DNA of 64,000 nt. Origin: Luzula sylvatica. Its lineage: Eukaryota > Streptophyta > Magnoliopsida > Poales > Juncaceae. Under the pieces are notes generated by a model, which had not been told where the DNA came from, ran no database searches, and was given only the letters and a program-made list of their open reading frames with translations. Position 1 is the stretch's first letter, and every line of letters starts with the position of its first letter. The translations under genes and the position numbers were made by a program. The DNA lies in assembly GCA_946800325.1 (NCBI GenBank), contig OX326959.1:53222784-53286783 (forward strand), read 5' to 3'. Shown here piece after piece: positions 1 to 12,124 of the stretch.

Positions 1-229
1 ATATGTATGTGGCTATCTGTCATACAAATAAAGCGTCTAGTTCACCGTCAATAAAATTCATGGGAATCACATGAGTTTGAATGTAATTCGATTACATGAG
101 ACTAACTCTTGTGAATGTATAATGGTTATACAAATATATACATAATGGTTATGTATATTTAAACCCATCGAGATTTGTATTGATAGCGGTGAGGTTTATC
201 CTTGAATACTTTGCGAAAGAATTCAGGAT

Positions 230-770
230 TTTTTATCTATGATGGTGTGGAGGACGTGTTGGTTATAAAGAGTTATAACAACAACAGTTTCCAAAGATTA
301 AGCACGTCCAAATATGTAGCACGACTTTCGATAACAAAGTGTGTACATGTTTTGCTTAAATGAAAACACGGTTATGTGGAAAGGTTCCACAAGACCAATA
401 GTTTATGATTCTATTTACGGAGGCGAGTATATTGCGGTTATTAATCGCAAAAGGAAGTGGGATGGATCAAGGATACATGACCAAACTCTAGTAGTCACGA
501 GTTATCGGATTTATGGTTGTTTATTGCGTGAGACGCAATAGTACAAGTCAAAAATGCCGAGGTCATAACCACTTCTAGCCAATACTCAGAAAATTTCATT
601 TGATCCATGAAATTTTGTGAAAAGATGTTATCGTAGGTTTTGGAAATGTTTCAATCCTGCTGAAGATTAACACTAGCGGGAACGTGCGGACCCGTTTACA
701 AAACTGCTCTCTCTAGTCGCGCGTGATTGTCATGCGATGACTATGGGTATGGAGATACCTAGAGGAGGAA
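230..770 (+). pseudogene. Copia retrotransposon pol remnant (RNase H, 3' end)
   Basis: Degenerate RNase H end of a Ty1/Copia polyprotein. Around 341-440 the frame reads VYMFCLNENTVMWKGS followed by a decayed copy of the EAEYIA motif (GGEYIA). Near 680-720 another frame reads ADPFTKLLS, the decayed C-terminal signature of Copia RNase H (normally DPFTKPL). Stops and frame changes separate the blocks, so it cannot code. It is followed by a long terminal repeat in the same orientation, which fits a 3' end whose body lies off the left edge of the window. Sequence 1-230 probably belongs to the same element but shows no clear motif. Confidence 0.7.
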
Positions 771-859
771 GAAGAGAGTAGAGTGTAGTTATCTAATACG
801 ATAGTCCTCGCAGGTTGTGGGTATGGAGATACCCATAGGTAAACGTTGTATCACCCAAA

Positions 860-2948
860 TACTTAGTCCATATGAATGTATCCCTTTTAAAAATTTTGTT
901 TACTTAAATTTTCATGCATTCACCTTATATGAAAACTATGTGCTGGGTTGTGTAATATGATTACATGAACCTTGATTTGAACTTGTGTGGACGTCGACAT
1001 GGTTGAGGACCATGTGCAGCGAAACCGTCACACTTAAAGTGTCATTTCTAAACATCCCTAGTCGCGGGTCAGTTTGCTAAAGAGAGAAGCATTACTATTA
1101 CAAGGGAATATACTGAACGCGTACACTAGTACGTTAGCCGAGGAGATGATTATGTTTTGCTAATCATGGGACAAGGTGCTTGTCGAATCGGGAACGTAGA
1201 TATATGTTAGGTTACATGTATTGGATATGACCGAAGCCGCGAGATCATGACATGGTTTAGTCATTATGGATGAACTCGCGACGAGTAGGGTTTTAGGTTC
1301 TTCAAACTTGAGGGGATCATTGATTGCGTTACGTGCGTAACACAATGCTTTGATATGATCTTACGCTCACCGTAACAGGGAGTTAAAAGGGTCATCATTG
1401 GGTATTGTCCGAAACACGGAATTCAATGTGAGTCTCCAAGATAGGAATTGTTTATTCCGAAATGAAGAGATATCTCTTAGGCGCCGCTCGATGAGTTGAT
1501 TAACGAAAACCGTGGCCACGGTCAATGGTATTAATGGTTAATATCGATTGAAATTTGTTAATTCAACTCGGAATCAGGGAATAAGTGTAGTTAATCAAAT
1601 TATAAGGATGACTATAACCATGCCTTTTGATTAACGGATATCGCAAACAAGAGACCTAGTAACCGCTATTCGAGATAGGCACAATGATCACAATCATTAT
1701 TCGTTTAACATGGGTAGCTATGATGGAGTGACTAGATCCCGCTCATGAGCTTGTAGGCATTGGAAACAACCTACTGCCATCGTTAAGTCGAACCTACATG
1801 GTCACACAACGAGTCGTACTAAGTCGGGCTTGATCATAAAAATTGGCACATAGGATGTGCATAGCTTGGTATTTGATACGCGAGCTATATTCTCTAAAAT
1901 CGTGCGTATTGGATATGCATGAGTACCTTTTAGGTAGATCTGAAATTGAGTGGGAGACTGAAGGAAATACAGTTTCAGGATCAACCGTAAAAGTGTACAC
2001 AAGGATAAACGAATGTAGTCGTACATTCGTGGCCATAACTGTCAGTGGAAAAATCCGATTTGAATGGTTCAAATTGGGTTAGATAGATAATTAGATTATC
2101 TATAACCTTCATGTAGAAATATATTTCATATGAACGAAGTATTAGTGTCGTTTATGTGAAATACCGAAAGGGTGCAACAGTATGACATACAGTTAGTAAA
2201 ACAGTCATAACTTTTGCATACGAACTCCACTTGGTCTGGGACAAATTGGGTTGTGTAGATAATTAGATTATCTACAACTTTCATGTTGGGTGATTTTCTG
2301 TCTGAGAAATTTACCAATTTCGAAATGACAGAATACTGACCAGGTTCATGCAGTTTTCTGTGTGAGAGGATGTATATTGGATATACATGCATTTTGGCTA
2401 ATCCTGATCCTATTAGGTATAAATAGGATACTTTCTCTCTCATCACAATGAAGTTAATGCAATCTTATTCAGAATATTTCAGGAGATTTTCCAGAATAAT
2501 TGAGATACAACTTTCTATTGAGTGAAAGGGTGTAAAGAGAGATAACCGAGAAAAGGAGTTTTCTCGGTGTAGAGAATCAAACGATCGAGCAAGTTCGCCA
2601 GTGCATCGTCTAGGCAGGTGCATCCGCGACCGATGTCTTGTGACTCACGGTGGATACAAGTAGAGGAGCGACAATTGTGGCTCTTAGATTGTGATCGACC
2701 CAAGGAGTGAGAAGACGGCCAACGAACGGTGAAAGACGCGTGGTATGGGACGCGCGGATTGTCACCAACGTGACAGGAGATAGAAGGCGGCGTTCAACCC
2801 TTCGTGCGTGATCAATTTCACGCTGGTATGAATCTGTCCTTCTATTCGCATCGTACCCTCGAAGTCGTGGCGTGATCTCGGGAATCGGAGAATCGGACCG
2901 GGCCTTCATTCCGCTGCGCGGGTCCGGGGTCGAGGATATTCTCCAACA
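860..2948 (+). repeat. Copia 3' LTR (left edge approximate)
   Basis: Non-coding block after the Copia RNase H end. It shares the same order of short motifs with the solo LTR at 46343-47974: a tcatcattgggtat block, a cgtggccacg block, an aaggatgac block, a gaacaagagagctagtaa-like block, and a TATA box near the downstream third. The right edge is set at ...ctccaaca, a CA terminus. There the plus-strand sequence stops and a minus-strand Copia RT frame begins, so this element was probably inserted into that older Copia. The left edge is a guess from the end of the RNase H frame. Confidence 0.55.
2418..2426 (+). promoter_or_regulatory. LTR TATA box
   Basis: Sequence TATAAATAG in the Copia LTR, followed about 20 bases later by a pyrimidine-rich start region (ctttctctctcatcac). 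The position fits the U3/R junction of the LTR promoter. The rest of the element is dead, so activity is doubtful. Confidence 0.5.
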
Positions 2949-4019
2949 AGACTGCCTACCAAGCTTCTATAGACCGACTGATCCGCCTTCTTCTCCTTAT
3001 CATCGGCTATCAACTTCTCGTTCGGCATTAAGGGGGTGGCTACTGGCTTACAATCACTCGTCTTGTATTTCTTCAAAATACTCTTGGCATACTTCTCTTG
3101 AGAAATGAAGATGCCGTCCTCACCTTGACATATCTCCATACCGAGAAAATAATGTAGCGAACCCAAATCACTCATCTCATACGTCTTCATCATATCTTTC
3201 TTGAACTCTTCTACCATTTTCTCATCACTTTCCGTATAAATGAGATCATCCACATATAACGATACTATCAAAATATCGGTACCTTTCTTCTTGACGTACA
3301 AGGTCGGCTCGCTTTTGCTCTTCTCGAATTCTTTTTCGATGAAGTACTTGTCGATCTGGCTGTACCATGCTCTCGGTGCTTGTTTCAACCCGTATAAAGC
3401 CTTCTTCAACTTGTACACCTTGTTTTCTCCACCTTAAACTATGAACCCTTCTGGTTGCTCAACATAAATGTCCTCCTCGAGATAACCATTAAGAAACGCT
3501 GATTTCACATCTAGCTGATATAACCTCCACTTCTTTTGGGCCGCTAAAGCGATCAACATAAATGAGCCTTGCGACTGGAGCAAATGTCTCATAATAATCG
3601 ATTCCATGTTTTTGCTTAAATCCCTTGGCAACGAGTCATGCTTTGTATTTTTGCACTGACCCATCTGGATTTAACTTGGTCTTGTAGATCCACTTGACTC
3701 CGATAACTTCTCTATCTTTTGGTCGTTCCTTCAACTCCCACGTATTGTTTTTCTCAATCATCTGGATTTCATCCTCCATCGCCTTAATCCAATTTTCGTG
3801 TTTCTCTGCTTCCACAAAACTCTGTGTCTCGACCACCGAGAAATTGCAAGACTCATAAATATCTCGCAAACTCCTCACACGTCTTGGTGTAGTCTCTGGT
3901 GTCGTCTCTTCTTCTCTTCTTTCTCTGTTTGGACTTGGACTCGAATTCGGAGATGAACTTGAGCTCGATCCATTTCGTCCAGAAGAACTTCCTTCTCCAT
4001 GTGGGTCGATAATCGGCAT
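2949..4019 (-). pseudogene. Copia reverse transcriptase remnant
   Basis: Broken RVT_2 (Copia RT) region on the minus strand. Reading from 4019 down there is a Ser/Pro-rich linker, then W..AMEDEIQMIEKNNTW and VKWIYKTKLNPDGSVQ (start of the Copia RT domain), then LDVKSAFLNGYLEEDIYVEQP, then KVYKLKKALYGLKQAPRAWY, then the catalytic YVDD (SLYVDDLIYT), then DLGSLHYFLGMEI. A frameshift lies near 3640-3664 and an in-frame TAA follows GFIV near 3435. The frame ends at about 2949, after YRSLVGS, exactly where the adjoining plus-strand LTR ends, so the rest was separated by that insertion. No gag or integrase is seen to the right. Confidence 0.85.
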
Positions 4020-4039
4020 TCTCGGTTCACCAAGCGAGA

Positions 4040-4480
4040 TTATAGTCGGTGCTCCTCTAACTTCAGATGGAAATGGTCCAAGAAGAAATGGTCCAGGAAG
4101 AAATGGTCCAAGAAATGACTATCACTGACAGGGCCGATGAAAATGAACAGGAAGGAGAATTGATTCGCAGGTGTAGTGTTCGTTTGCGTCTCAAGAATTC
4201 TAGTCAGTTCATGTCTCCAGTTGAGAAAGCTAGGAAATAAATGTATGTAATTGAACCATCTGCCACCATGTAGTCTGGCAAGAAGAAAATAGCACAACAA
4301 GGTATTCAGATGGAGGAGGGGAAGAAGCTCACTGTAGACATGGTTAAGGAATTACTGCAAGCGGGGGGAGTTAACATATCAGAGGACATGGAGCAAAGGA
4401 TCTTTGAACTAGAAGATCATGCCGAGAAGATTTCGAGTCCAATGAAGTTGGGAGAAGTTTGGAAGTCCAATTAAGTTTAT
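4040..4480 (+). other. Unassigned degenerate repeat-derived stretch
   Basis: Begins with four near-copies of a 12-base unit (gaaatggtccaa) at about 4070-4113. After that short plus-strand frames encode basic and acidic peptides (for example RRCSVRLRLKNSSQFMSPV, then a stop, then a frame with KELLQAGG and EDMEQRIFELEDH). I do not recognise the family. The position between retroelement remnants suggests a decayed transposon ORF, but nothing proves it. Confidence 0.3.
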
Positions 4481-4499
4481 GTTAGCTAAGTCGGTCAAA

Positions 4500-6900
4500 T
4501 CATTTCAAGTTAGTTTGTGTCTGGTTGTGCCTACTGGGGGACTTGTATCTTTTATATTTTGTTCAGTCAGTCTGTACGAGAGTTAGTAAGGAATATGTTG
4601 TCTTTGAGTCGGTCAGGGTATGGAAGTCTTGAAGTGAAGGCTAGGAAACTGGGAAGAAGGTAGTAAAGTTTCAGCCAAGTAATGAAAATTTATTTTTTGT
4701 TTTCAGTATGAGTCAAACTGGCGAGTGACAGAATTATCTTAGAGTTGGAAAGTACAGAAGTATATCCAATAAGTGTAAGTTCCTTAGCAAAAGTTGGAAA
4801 GTGGTTTCTAGTCAGTGGAAAGAGATCATCAAGTTGAACATATAGAGAAAGAAGATATTAGAGATATTAGAAAGAAACAATACTATTGAATCATCATGTC
4901 AAAATCTCAAATATAAAAATAATGTATATGATGAAACCACAACACAAAATCTAATGATCGATAATCATTTGATGTGGTTTCATGACGAGACTTAGAGATA
5001 TGCGCAAAATAAGGTGTGGGTAACTTCTATAATCATGTCCCATTTTTTATATTTAAAACCGTACGACTAAAATCGAAAATTTCATATTTGATATAACATC
5101 CACATGGCAATGAAGTTGAATTTTTTTTTTTTGGCAAATATTTACGTAAAAGTGTATTATTAATATAAATTTATATGGCAAACGGACAATAATACTTTTC
5201 AAATTACTATCTAATACTATTTACCAATGTTTTAAATAGCGTGTACGGGACGCAACGTTTTGACGTTTAATTTAGCGTTAGCATAAATCGGACGATATAA
5301 CGCCGCTTCACCCTCGCAGCGGACTTTGATCAAAATTACTATTTTTGTAATACTCCAATATGCATATAAACATAATTTAGTAGCCAAATATTAGTGATCA
5401 TATTAGATTTAATATTTTTTATACCAATCTCACAAATTAACATAAATAAAAATATCCATCTTGGTGAAAATATATTATTATAATTATTATTATTGTAACA
5501 ATAAAATAATAATAAAATATTAGTTGTTGTTGTTATTATAATATTTTGAGTATAATAATAGTAAAAATTATTATTGTTTATTATTATTATTGTTTGTACT
5601 ATTACTACTATTATTACTATCATTATTTTATTGTTATGATTACTATTGTTAGTATTATTATCAATATTAATAGGGGAATTCTTCAAAAAAAACCCAACTT
5701 TTCTGTAAATTATGAAAAATCCCCTGCCTTTCTCAAAAATCCCCTATATTTTTTAGATTCCCTCAAAAATCCCCTATATTTGTTTCTTCTTCCAAAACCC
5801 CCTAACATTTTTATATTCCCTCAAAAAACCTCTATCTTTTTGTTATGTTTTTTAAAAAAATGACCATTATACCCTCATAGTTTTATTTTATATATTTCTA
5901 TAATTTAATAAATAATAAATACATATTAAACTATTATAAAAAAATAGAAAATGTTAAAAATAAATAATACATGATACTAAAATATTATAATAAATAATGC
6001 ATAAATATTAAAATATTATAATAAATAATATATTGATATTAAAATATCATTTTCAACAATTATTAATATTTTAACACAGTAAAACAGTACTCGGTAAATG
6101 TGTCGTTCAAACTTCATACACATGGAGTACCGGCATTTTAAACAACAACTGAGCGACATATACGATCTTGTGATCTGGAATCAATTCATGCCAAGGATTT
6201 CTTTGTTTGCTCTTCATCCTCTTCCTCTCATATTCAGCTTCCATGAATTTGCCAGTCTTCCCATTTTTCTATGCAAACCGCCATCACCATTTGATTGTTT
6301 CGGAAACTTGCGTTATTCCTGGCTAGCCAAGTTACGTATTTGCTTGCCCACCACCATGTATCAAACCTATTCTTATCCATATTTTCGATTTTGTTTCCTT
6401 CGATTTTGCCAGGATTAAATAGTTGGGTCCTTTATTTATTTTTCTTACATGGAATATAGTTTTGTGCCGATCTCACAAACTCAATCCACTCTATTTTATT
6501 TGTGTTCAGGGGAACAAAGAATATAATTTCATCTTATTTCATCTTGGTAGAGTGGGCACTAGGACCGTTAAACGACTTCATGCGGAGTGAGGGTATAGAT
6601 TAGAAGCAGGAGCTCAATTTTATTTTTCTCATATTACATTCATTTCGAATCTCTTACAAAACCAGATTTTTATTTCTATATTTAATGAAACCAGACTTAT
6701 GGTTGCCATGCACACTAATATTGTAAAACACATTAAATGGAATATGTCGGAAACATTTCCAATTAGGGATTTGGGATCAATCATAGATTATTCGATATTT
6801 AACCGGTATAATATGTTGTTCATACATAATGTTCAAAGTACTAATAAGATCTATTTTAAGTGTCGTGGTACAAAGTCGATCTAAAAAAGTGCCCATTATT
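4500..6900. other. AT-rich intergenic stretch, no gene seen
   Basis: Contains a low-complexity block of TTA/ATT-type triplets at about 5460-5670. At about 5675-5870 there is a run of repeated cctcaaaaatcccctat units that resembles the left arm of the long inverted-repeat element at 53293-54280. Further AT-rich repeats lie at 5940-6060. At 6700-6800 one frame reads SETFPIRDLGS, faintly like the Copia motif that precedes LGMEI; this is too weak to call. Short frames at 6098-6418 show no family motif. Confidence 0.6.
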
Positions 6901-6935
6901 TTACTAATTAATTATAACAAAAACTATGAAGTATT

Positions 6936-9650
6936 GTGTCAATATTAATGTTCAAAACAAGTAACTCCTCGGCTAATCATGACCTAAGCAGTCATGATGA
7001 GGAGATAACCATTGAAGAAATTAAAGAAGTCATATGGACATGGGGGAGAAATAAAATACCGGGTCCGCATGGATTCACCGGTGAATTTTACAAGAAATTT
7101 TGGAATATAATGGGGGAGGATCTACTGAAAATTTTCAACTCAGAAGAAATCAAATTGCAATGCCTAAAAAGGCTCAATACGTCTTATATAACGCTGATAC
7201 CTAAAACACAACACACTCATTCCGCGGGCCAATATAGACCAATAAGCCTGATACATGGGATACAGAGAATCTTCTCCAAAATCCTAGCTACGAGATTACA
7301 AAAGCATATAGCCAATCTGGTAGAAAATACGCAATCAGGATTCGTCAAATCAAGGAACCTAACAGACGGATTCGCATACGCTCAACAAATGTTAGACACG
7401 GCCAAGGAATTTAATGCAGACATGATTGTATTCAAGGCTGATATTGCCAAGGCGTTTGATACAATTTAATGGGAGTTTCTTATCAAGACATTGTGTGCTA
7501 GAGGATTTGGCAATAAATTCACAAACTGGATCCAAAATACCGTGTTACAAGGATATGCAAAGATTATACTCAATAATACGGTTGGAAAATCAATCCGTTT
7601 AGAACGAGGAGTCCGTCAAGGGGACGCATTGTTGCCCCTCTTATTAATATTGGTCATGGATGTCATTGCAAAAATATTTAAGAAAATGAACCACACACGA
7701 TTCATTACTCCCGTATTCACAGGAGCACACACGGGCTTATACTACGCTGACGATTCCATCTACTTCCTCAAAAACCAAAGGACACAACTAATAAGATATA
7801 AATTTGTAATGGATCACTTTGGAAGAGCATCAGGACCGAAGGTAAACTACACCAAATCAGAATTTGTGATGATGCAAAATACAATGGAAAACATTGATGA
7901 AATCAAATCAATTCTACAATGCAACAAAACGGAATTCCTAATACAATACTTAGGTCTACCGCTAAAACCTGGAAAACTCAAGAAACAACACTATCAAGGC
8001 CTAATTGATAAAGTTGCAGCGAGATTAGCGGGATGGAAACAACGATTCTTATCTGTCAGTGGAAGATTAGTCCTTATTCAATCGGTTCTTACTTCCATCC
8101 CGATATACTTCATGTCAATCTTCCAACTACTGAAATGGGTCATCACAAAGCTCGAGAAAATAATAAAATAAACTTCTTATGGAAAGGGAGTGGTGACAAT
8201 GGTAAAGAACTGCCTCTAGTAGCATGGAAGAAGGTATGTATACCAAAAAAGATGGAGGTCTAGGGATACTAAATCTGAAGATATTTAATGAGGTCCCTTT
8301 AATCAAATGGACATGGAAATTATATGCACAAGAAAAACAACATCTGGAAGGAATTGTTGCATAATATATATGGAGAACAAATATACAATAATCTCGACTT
8401 TGAGTGTAACATCAACTCAAGAATATGGCGAATATGTAACAAGCTGCAACCACCCTTCAATATCTCCACAAACATGATCAAGGGAAATGGTCAAATGATA
8501 CAATTTTGGGAATATTAATGGGATGGGTTAGTTTGTAAACATCAATTTCCGATTCTATATACATACAAGGAAGAAAAATTTCAACTAATATCAGAAATCT
8601 GGAAAGATGGACAAATCCTTGGACTCGGGTCGCTAGGGTTGTGAGTTTTGTTCGAAGTTCGAAGTTCGTTTGAGTTTGATTCGAGTTCGTTCGTTAATTG
8701 CTCGTTCGATAACCGTTCGTATTCTTATCGAACCGAACCGAACATTGTTCGATAACTAATAAACCGAACTCGAACTTGAATGTGTTTGTTTGGTTCGTTC
8801 GAATGTTCGATTATTATATTTTTTAATTAATATAAATTAGAGTCCATATTCAAATTAATCATTATAAATTAGAACTCATGTTAAATAGACATATAAAAAA
8901 TGAGTTGAAATAATTTTATGTCTTTTTCAATGAAAGAATTCTTTTTGGTATATTTTTATATACATTTATCTTTTTTATTAGTTTAGGTTTTATTTTGGTT
9001 AGATCTATATTTTGTGTGGATTATAAATGTTATTTTATTTTTTGATATTAAAGAGTTAAAATTGTAGTTTGTTTTTATTATTTTTTTAAAAAAATTTAGT
9101 TTGATACTTTTATTAATAAAATATAAAGAAAATAAATTAAATATGATTTTTTTTAAGTTTTCGAACAAATATCGAACGGACCGAACTGTTCGGAATATTA
9201 ACGAACCGAACCGAACCGAACAATGTTCGATAAATTTTCGAACCGAACCGAAAAATGTTCGATAAGTTTCGAACCGAACTCGAACATGGTTCGGTTCGTT
9301 CGAGTTCGGTTCGTTAACAGCCCTACGGGTCGCCACTGTCGCCACATGCACAAGAAGAACTAATACAGCTAACTACCCAAATCAGACGAATGACACTACA
9401 CAACATTTCTCAAGAAGATCGGATAACATGGAGGTGGAACAAAAATGACCAATTCTCAACAAAAAGTATGTATAACTTCCTGATCAAAGCAGTCACTATT
9501 GATACACCACAAAGGAAGAACAAAGGAAGAACTGGAAACTCAAAGTACAGCCAAAAATCAAGTGCTTTTTGGAAAAGTAGCCTTTTCCAAAGCCCAAGTT
9601 GAAAGAAGAACTATAGTTTTGGCTAATTTGCAGAATTAATGCTCTTTCGC
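6936..9650 (+). pseudogene. LINE (non-LTR retrotransposon) RT remnant
   Basis: Decayed LINE ORF2 on the plus strand. The first block has KIPGPHGFTGEFYK, then YRPISLIHGIQRIFSKILA, then QSGFVKSRNLTDG and KADIAKAFDTI, where an in-frame TAA at 7467 replaces the residue before WEFL. The second block has GVRQGDALLPLL and the catalytic YADD (about 7742-7753), then YLGLPL and WKQRFLSVSGR. A frameshift near 8170 leads into NFLWKG. A further frame downstream (after 9390) has ITWRWNKNDQFSTKSMY, the start of the zinc-binding RT-associated tail. A 692-bp hAT-type element interrupts the tail at 8634-9325; with it removed, the two sides read in one frame. No endonuclease domain is seen upstream, so this is a 5'-truncated copy, as is usual for LINEs. 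Confidence 0.85.
8634..9325. mobile_element. hAT-type miniature element inserted in the LINE
   Basis: Both ends carry TAGGGyTGT (TAGGGTTGTGAG on the left; the right end read on the other strand is TAGGGCTGTTAAC). The 8-bp target duplication CGGGTCGC is exact at 8626-8633 and 9326-9333. An 8-bp duplication with TAGGG-type ends is typical of hAT non-autonomous elements. The arms are rich in TTCG / CGAACCGAACC repeats that pair across the element, and the centre is AT-rich. It holds no transposase frame. Its removal restores the LINE reading frame, which proves the insertion order. Confidence 0.85.
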
Positions 9651-11290
9651 CAGAAGAGCTGGCGAAAGTACTTAAGCGTCAAATTTGACTCTCTAAAGTA
9701 ACTCAAACCAATAGCTATGACATGACGATCATGTTTCACTATGGAAAGCGGCTTAGTAAACGGATCAGCCACATTATCATCAAATGGAATTTTGCAAACA
9801 TTTATATCACTTCTCTCTATTATCTCTCTAATAAGGTGATAACGCCGAAGTATGTGTTTGGATCTATGATGTGACATTGGTTCCCTGAATTGCACGATTG
9901 TCTCATTGTTATCACAAAAAATATGGTCAACATACTTGGAACTACATCTAGTTATGTCACAAATCTCTTGATCCAAGCAACTTCCTTAACTGCTTACGAA
10001 GCCGCTATTCCGCTTCTGTTGTAGAATATGCGACAGTTTTTTGTTTGGAATTTTTCTACACAATTGTTCCTCCATTCAAACAGAATACATATCCAGTTTG
10101 TGATCTACATCTACGCAAGTTTGAAAGCTAGCATCGGTATAACCCTTTATCACCAGCTCACTTTTCAAACCTCCATAAATTACAACTAAATCTATAGTCC
10201 TTCGCAAGTTTTTAAGAATATTCTTGTCTATTGTCCAGTGACTCTCACATGCATCTGATTGGTATCTTGTTAGACTCGGTGCATATGAGACATATAGTCT
10301 CGTACATATCATGGCGTACTTAATAGATCCAATTGTTGAAGCTTATGGTACTCTATTCATGCGTTGCTCATCTCTCGATGTCGGACATTGAGATTTATCA
10401 AGAGAGATGTCATGCGACATTGGCAAGGATCCTCTTTTGGAATCTTGCATATTGAAGTTTTTCAATACCTTGTCAATGTATGTACTTTGACGTACTTTGA
10501 CGTAGACCTAGAAGCTTCTATGATCTATCTATATAAATCTTTACGTCAAATATATAAGCTGCTTCTCCAAGGTATGTCATTCCAAATTGATTTTCTAAAT
10601 ACTTCTTAATGTTTAAGAGCATAGGTATATCATTAACAATGAGCAATATCTCATCTACATAAAGAACTAAGAATACAAGTGAACTCCCCCTGAATTTCTT
10701 GTATACACAAGGTTCTCTCACATTCTTGATGATACCATAATCCTTGATTAATTCATCAAAATGAAGATTCCAACTTCGAGATGCTTGATTCAAACCATAT
10801 ATAAATTTTTGAAGCTTGTATACTTTCTTAGAATTATTTGGATCGAAAAAGCCCTTGGGTTGCATCATGTATATATCCCCGATTAAGTTCCCGTTAAGGA
10901 AAACAATTTTGTCATTCATTTGACATATCTCATAGTTATAATATGCGGCTATGGCAAGTAGAATTCTTATAGACTTGAGCATACCTACGGGTGAAATCGT
11001 TTCATCATAGTCTATACCATGAGTTTGCTTGAAATATTTTGCCACAAACCGTGCTTTGTAAGTATGCACTTTACCATACATGTCAGTTTTTTTCTTAAAA
11101 ATCCACTTACACTCAATGGTCTTTAAACCTTTAGGTGAATCAATCAAGTTTCAAACTTGATTGTCATACATGGATTGTATCTCGACATTCTTGGCATATT
11201 TCCATTTCTACGAATCTTCACTCATCATAGCATCTTCGTAGGTTGCTAGTTCATCATCTATGACTAACAGATCATCATCATCATTAGTCA
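9640..11290 (-). pseudogene. Second Copia pol remnant (RT and RNase H)
   Basis: Minus-strand Copia pol in several broken frames. From the right: KTIECKWIFKKKTDMYGKV, FVAKYFKQTHGIDYDETISPV (RT start), FLNGNLIGDIYMMQPKGF, YKLQKFIYGLNQASRSW, and VLYVDEILL where the usual YVDD has become YVDE. Then come the DASFQ region of RNase H, and near the left end CDNNETIVQF and DDNVADPFTKPL, the C-terminal RNase H signature. The changed catalytic Asp, several stops and a scrambled stretch at about 10320-10520 make it dead. It abuts the LINE tail at about 9640. No LTR that clearly belongs to it was found. Confidence 0.8.
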
Positions 11291-11693
11291 TGATTCCTAC
11301 TATAACTACGTGGTGGTTCTTGTGTCATATTTTCTGATCCTCAGATATTTGGAGAATCTGAAATAAATGTTGGTTCCAATTTCCTAGGATTTGATTATCT
11401 CAAAATAATATCGATACTACTAATCTATTTGCGTAAGTGACATTTGTAGAGATAAAAGATGTTTCCCGCAAAAGGATCAAAAGAAGAATCAAGACGTCCA
11501 AGAACAATCAAGAGCGATAAAGAATCAAGACATCGAAGATCACGTCGAAGATTCTGCAAGTTGGGATATCAAATCATCACCTCAAACAACCAATAGGTAT
11601 CCCTAAACTTGTCATTGGAATAATTAAACTCAAGAAAATAAGTTGGTTATATTCAAAACAATACAAAACTAAAGTATAAATGCCTTAAGTCAT

Positions 11694-12070
11694 GGTGTGT
11701 CATGACGCACAATATCATGCGTCCTGACGCACCTACAAGTCATACTTAGCTTTCTCTTGAAGTACGTCATGACCCACGATATCAAGCGTCATGATGCACT
11801 AAGGGAACAATGTGCCTTGAAGTTGTGTTGCATCATGACTGTATCAACAAGCGTCGTGACGGACGACTTGAGAAAAGTCTAGGAGGAGGTTTGTTACAAC
11901 GAACCATTCAAGGGTTCTAACGGACCTTCAAGTACACATGCTTCCGTCATGATGCACCACAGCTTGCGTCATGACGGTAGACTCTAATTTTGAATATATT
12001 CAACGTAACCGCTAGTTTGACCAAGCTGTGCGTCATGACGCACCATAACTTGCGCCATGACGCACTGTGC
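11694..12070. repeat. Cluster of GCGTCATGACGC palindromes
   Basis: About ten exact or near copies of the 12-base palindrome GCGTCATGACGC, often followed by AC, spaced roughly 20-50 bases apart. Examples are near 11700, 11725, 11766, 11785, 11830, 11945, 11970, 12030 and 12055. They lie just upstream of the LTR TATA box, where enhancer-like repeats of Sirevirus LTRs are expected. Confidence 0.7.
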
Positions 12071-12115
12071 AGAAAAACTTAAGTTTAGGAGGGGACTATG
12101 TGTTCTATAAATAGT

Positions 12116-12124
12116 TCTCCTCTT
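12116..12124 (+). promoter_or_regulatory. LTR TATA box
   Basis: TATAAATAG downstream of the palindrome cluster, followed by a pyrimidine-rich stretch (ttctcctcttaggtttctctctcc) that would hold the start site. This sets the plus orientation of the LTR fragment. Confidence 0.5.

Noticed and set aside
5546..5863. Tyr/Ile-rich frames on both strands
   Set aside because: Translated TTA/ATT low-complexity sequence.
6098..6418. 106-aa plus-strand frame
   Set aside because: No family motif, low-complexity composition, and surrounded by repeat DNA.
6699..6884. Possible Copia fragment (SETFPIRDLGS)
   Set aside because: Only one short motif-like stretch, with no supporting motif before or after it.
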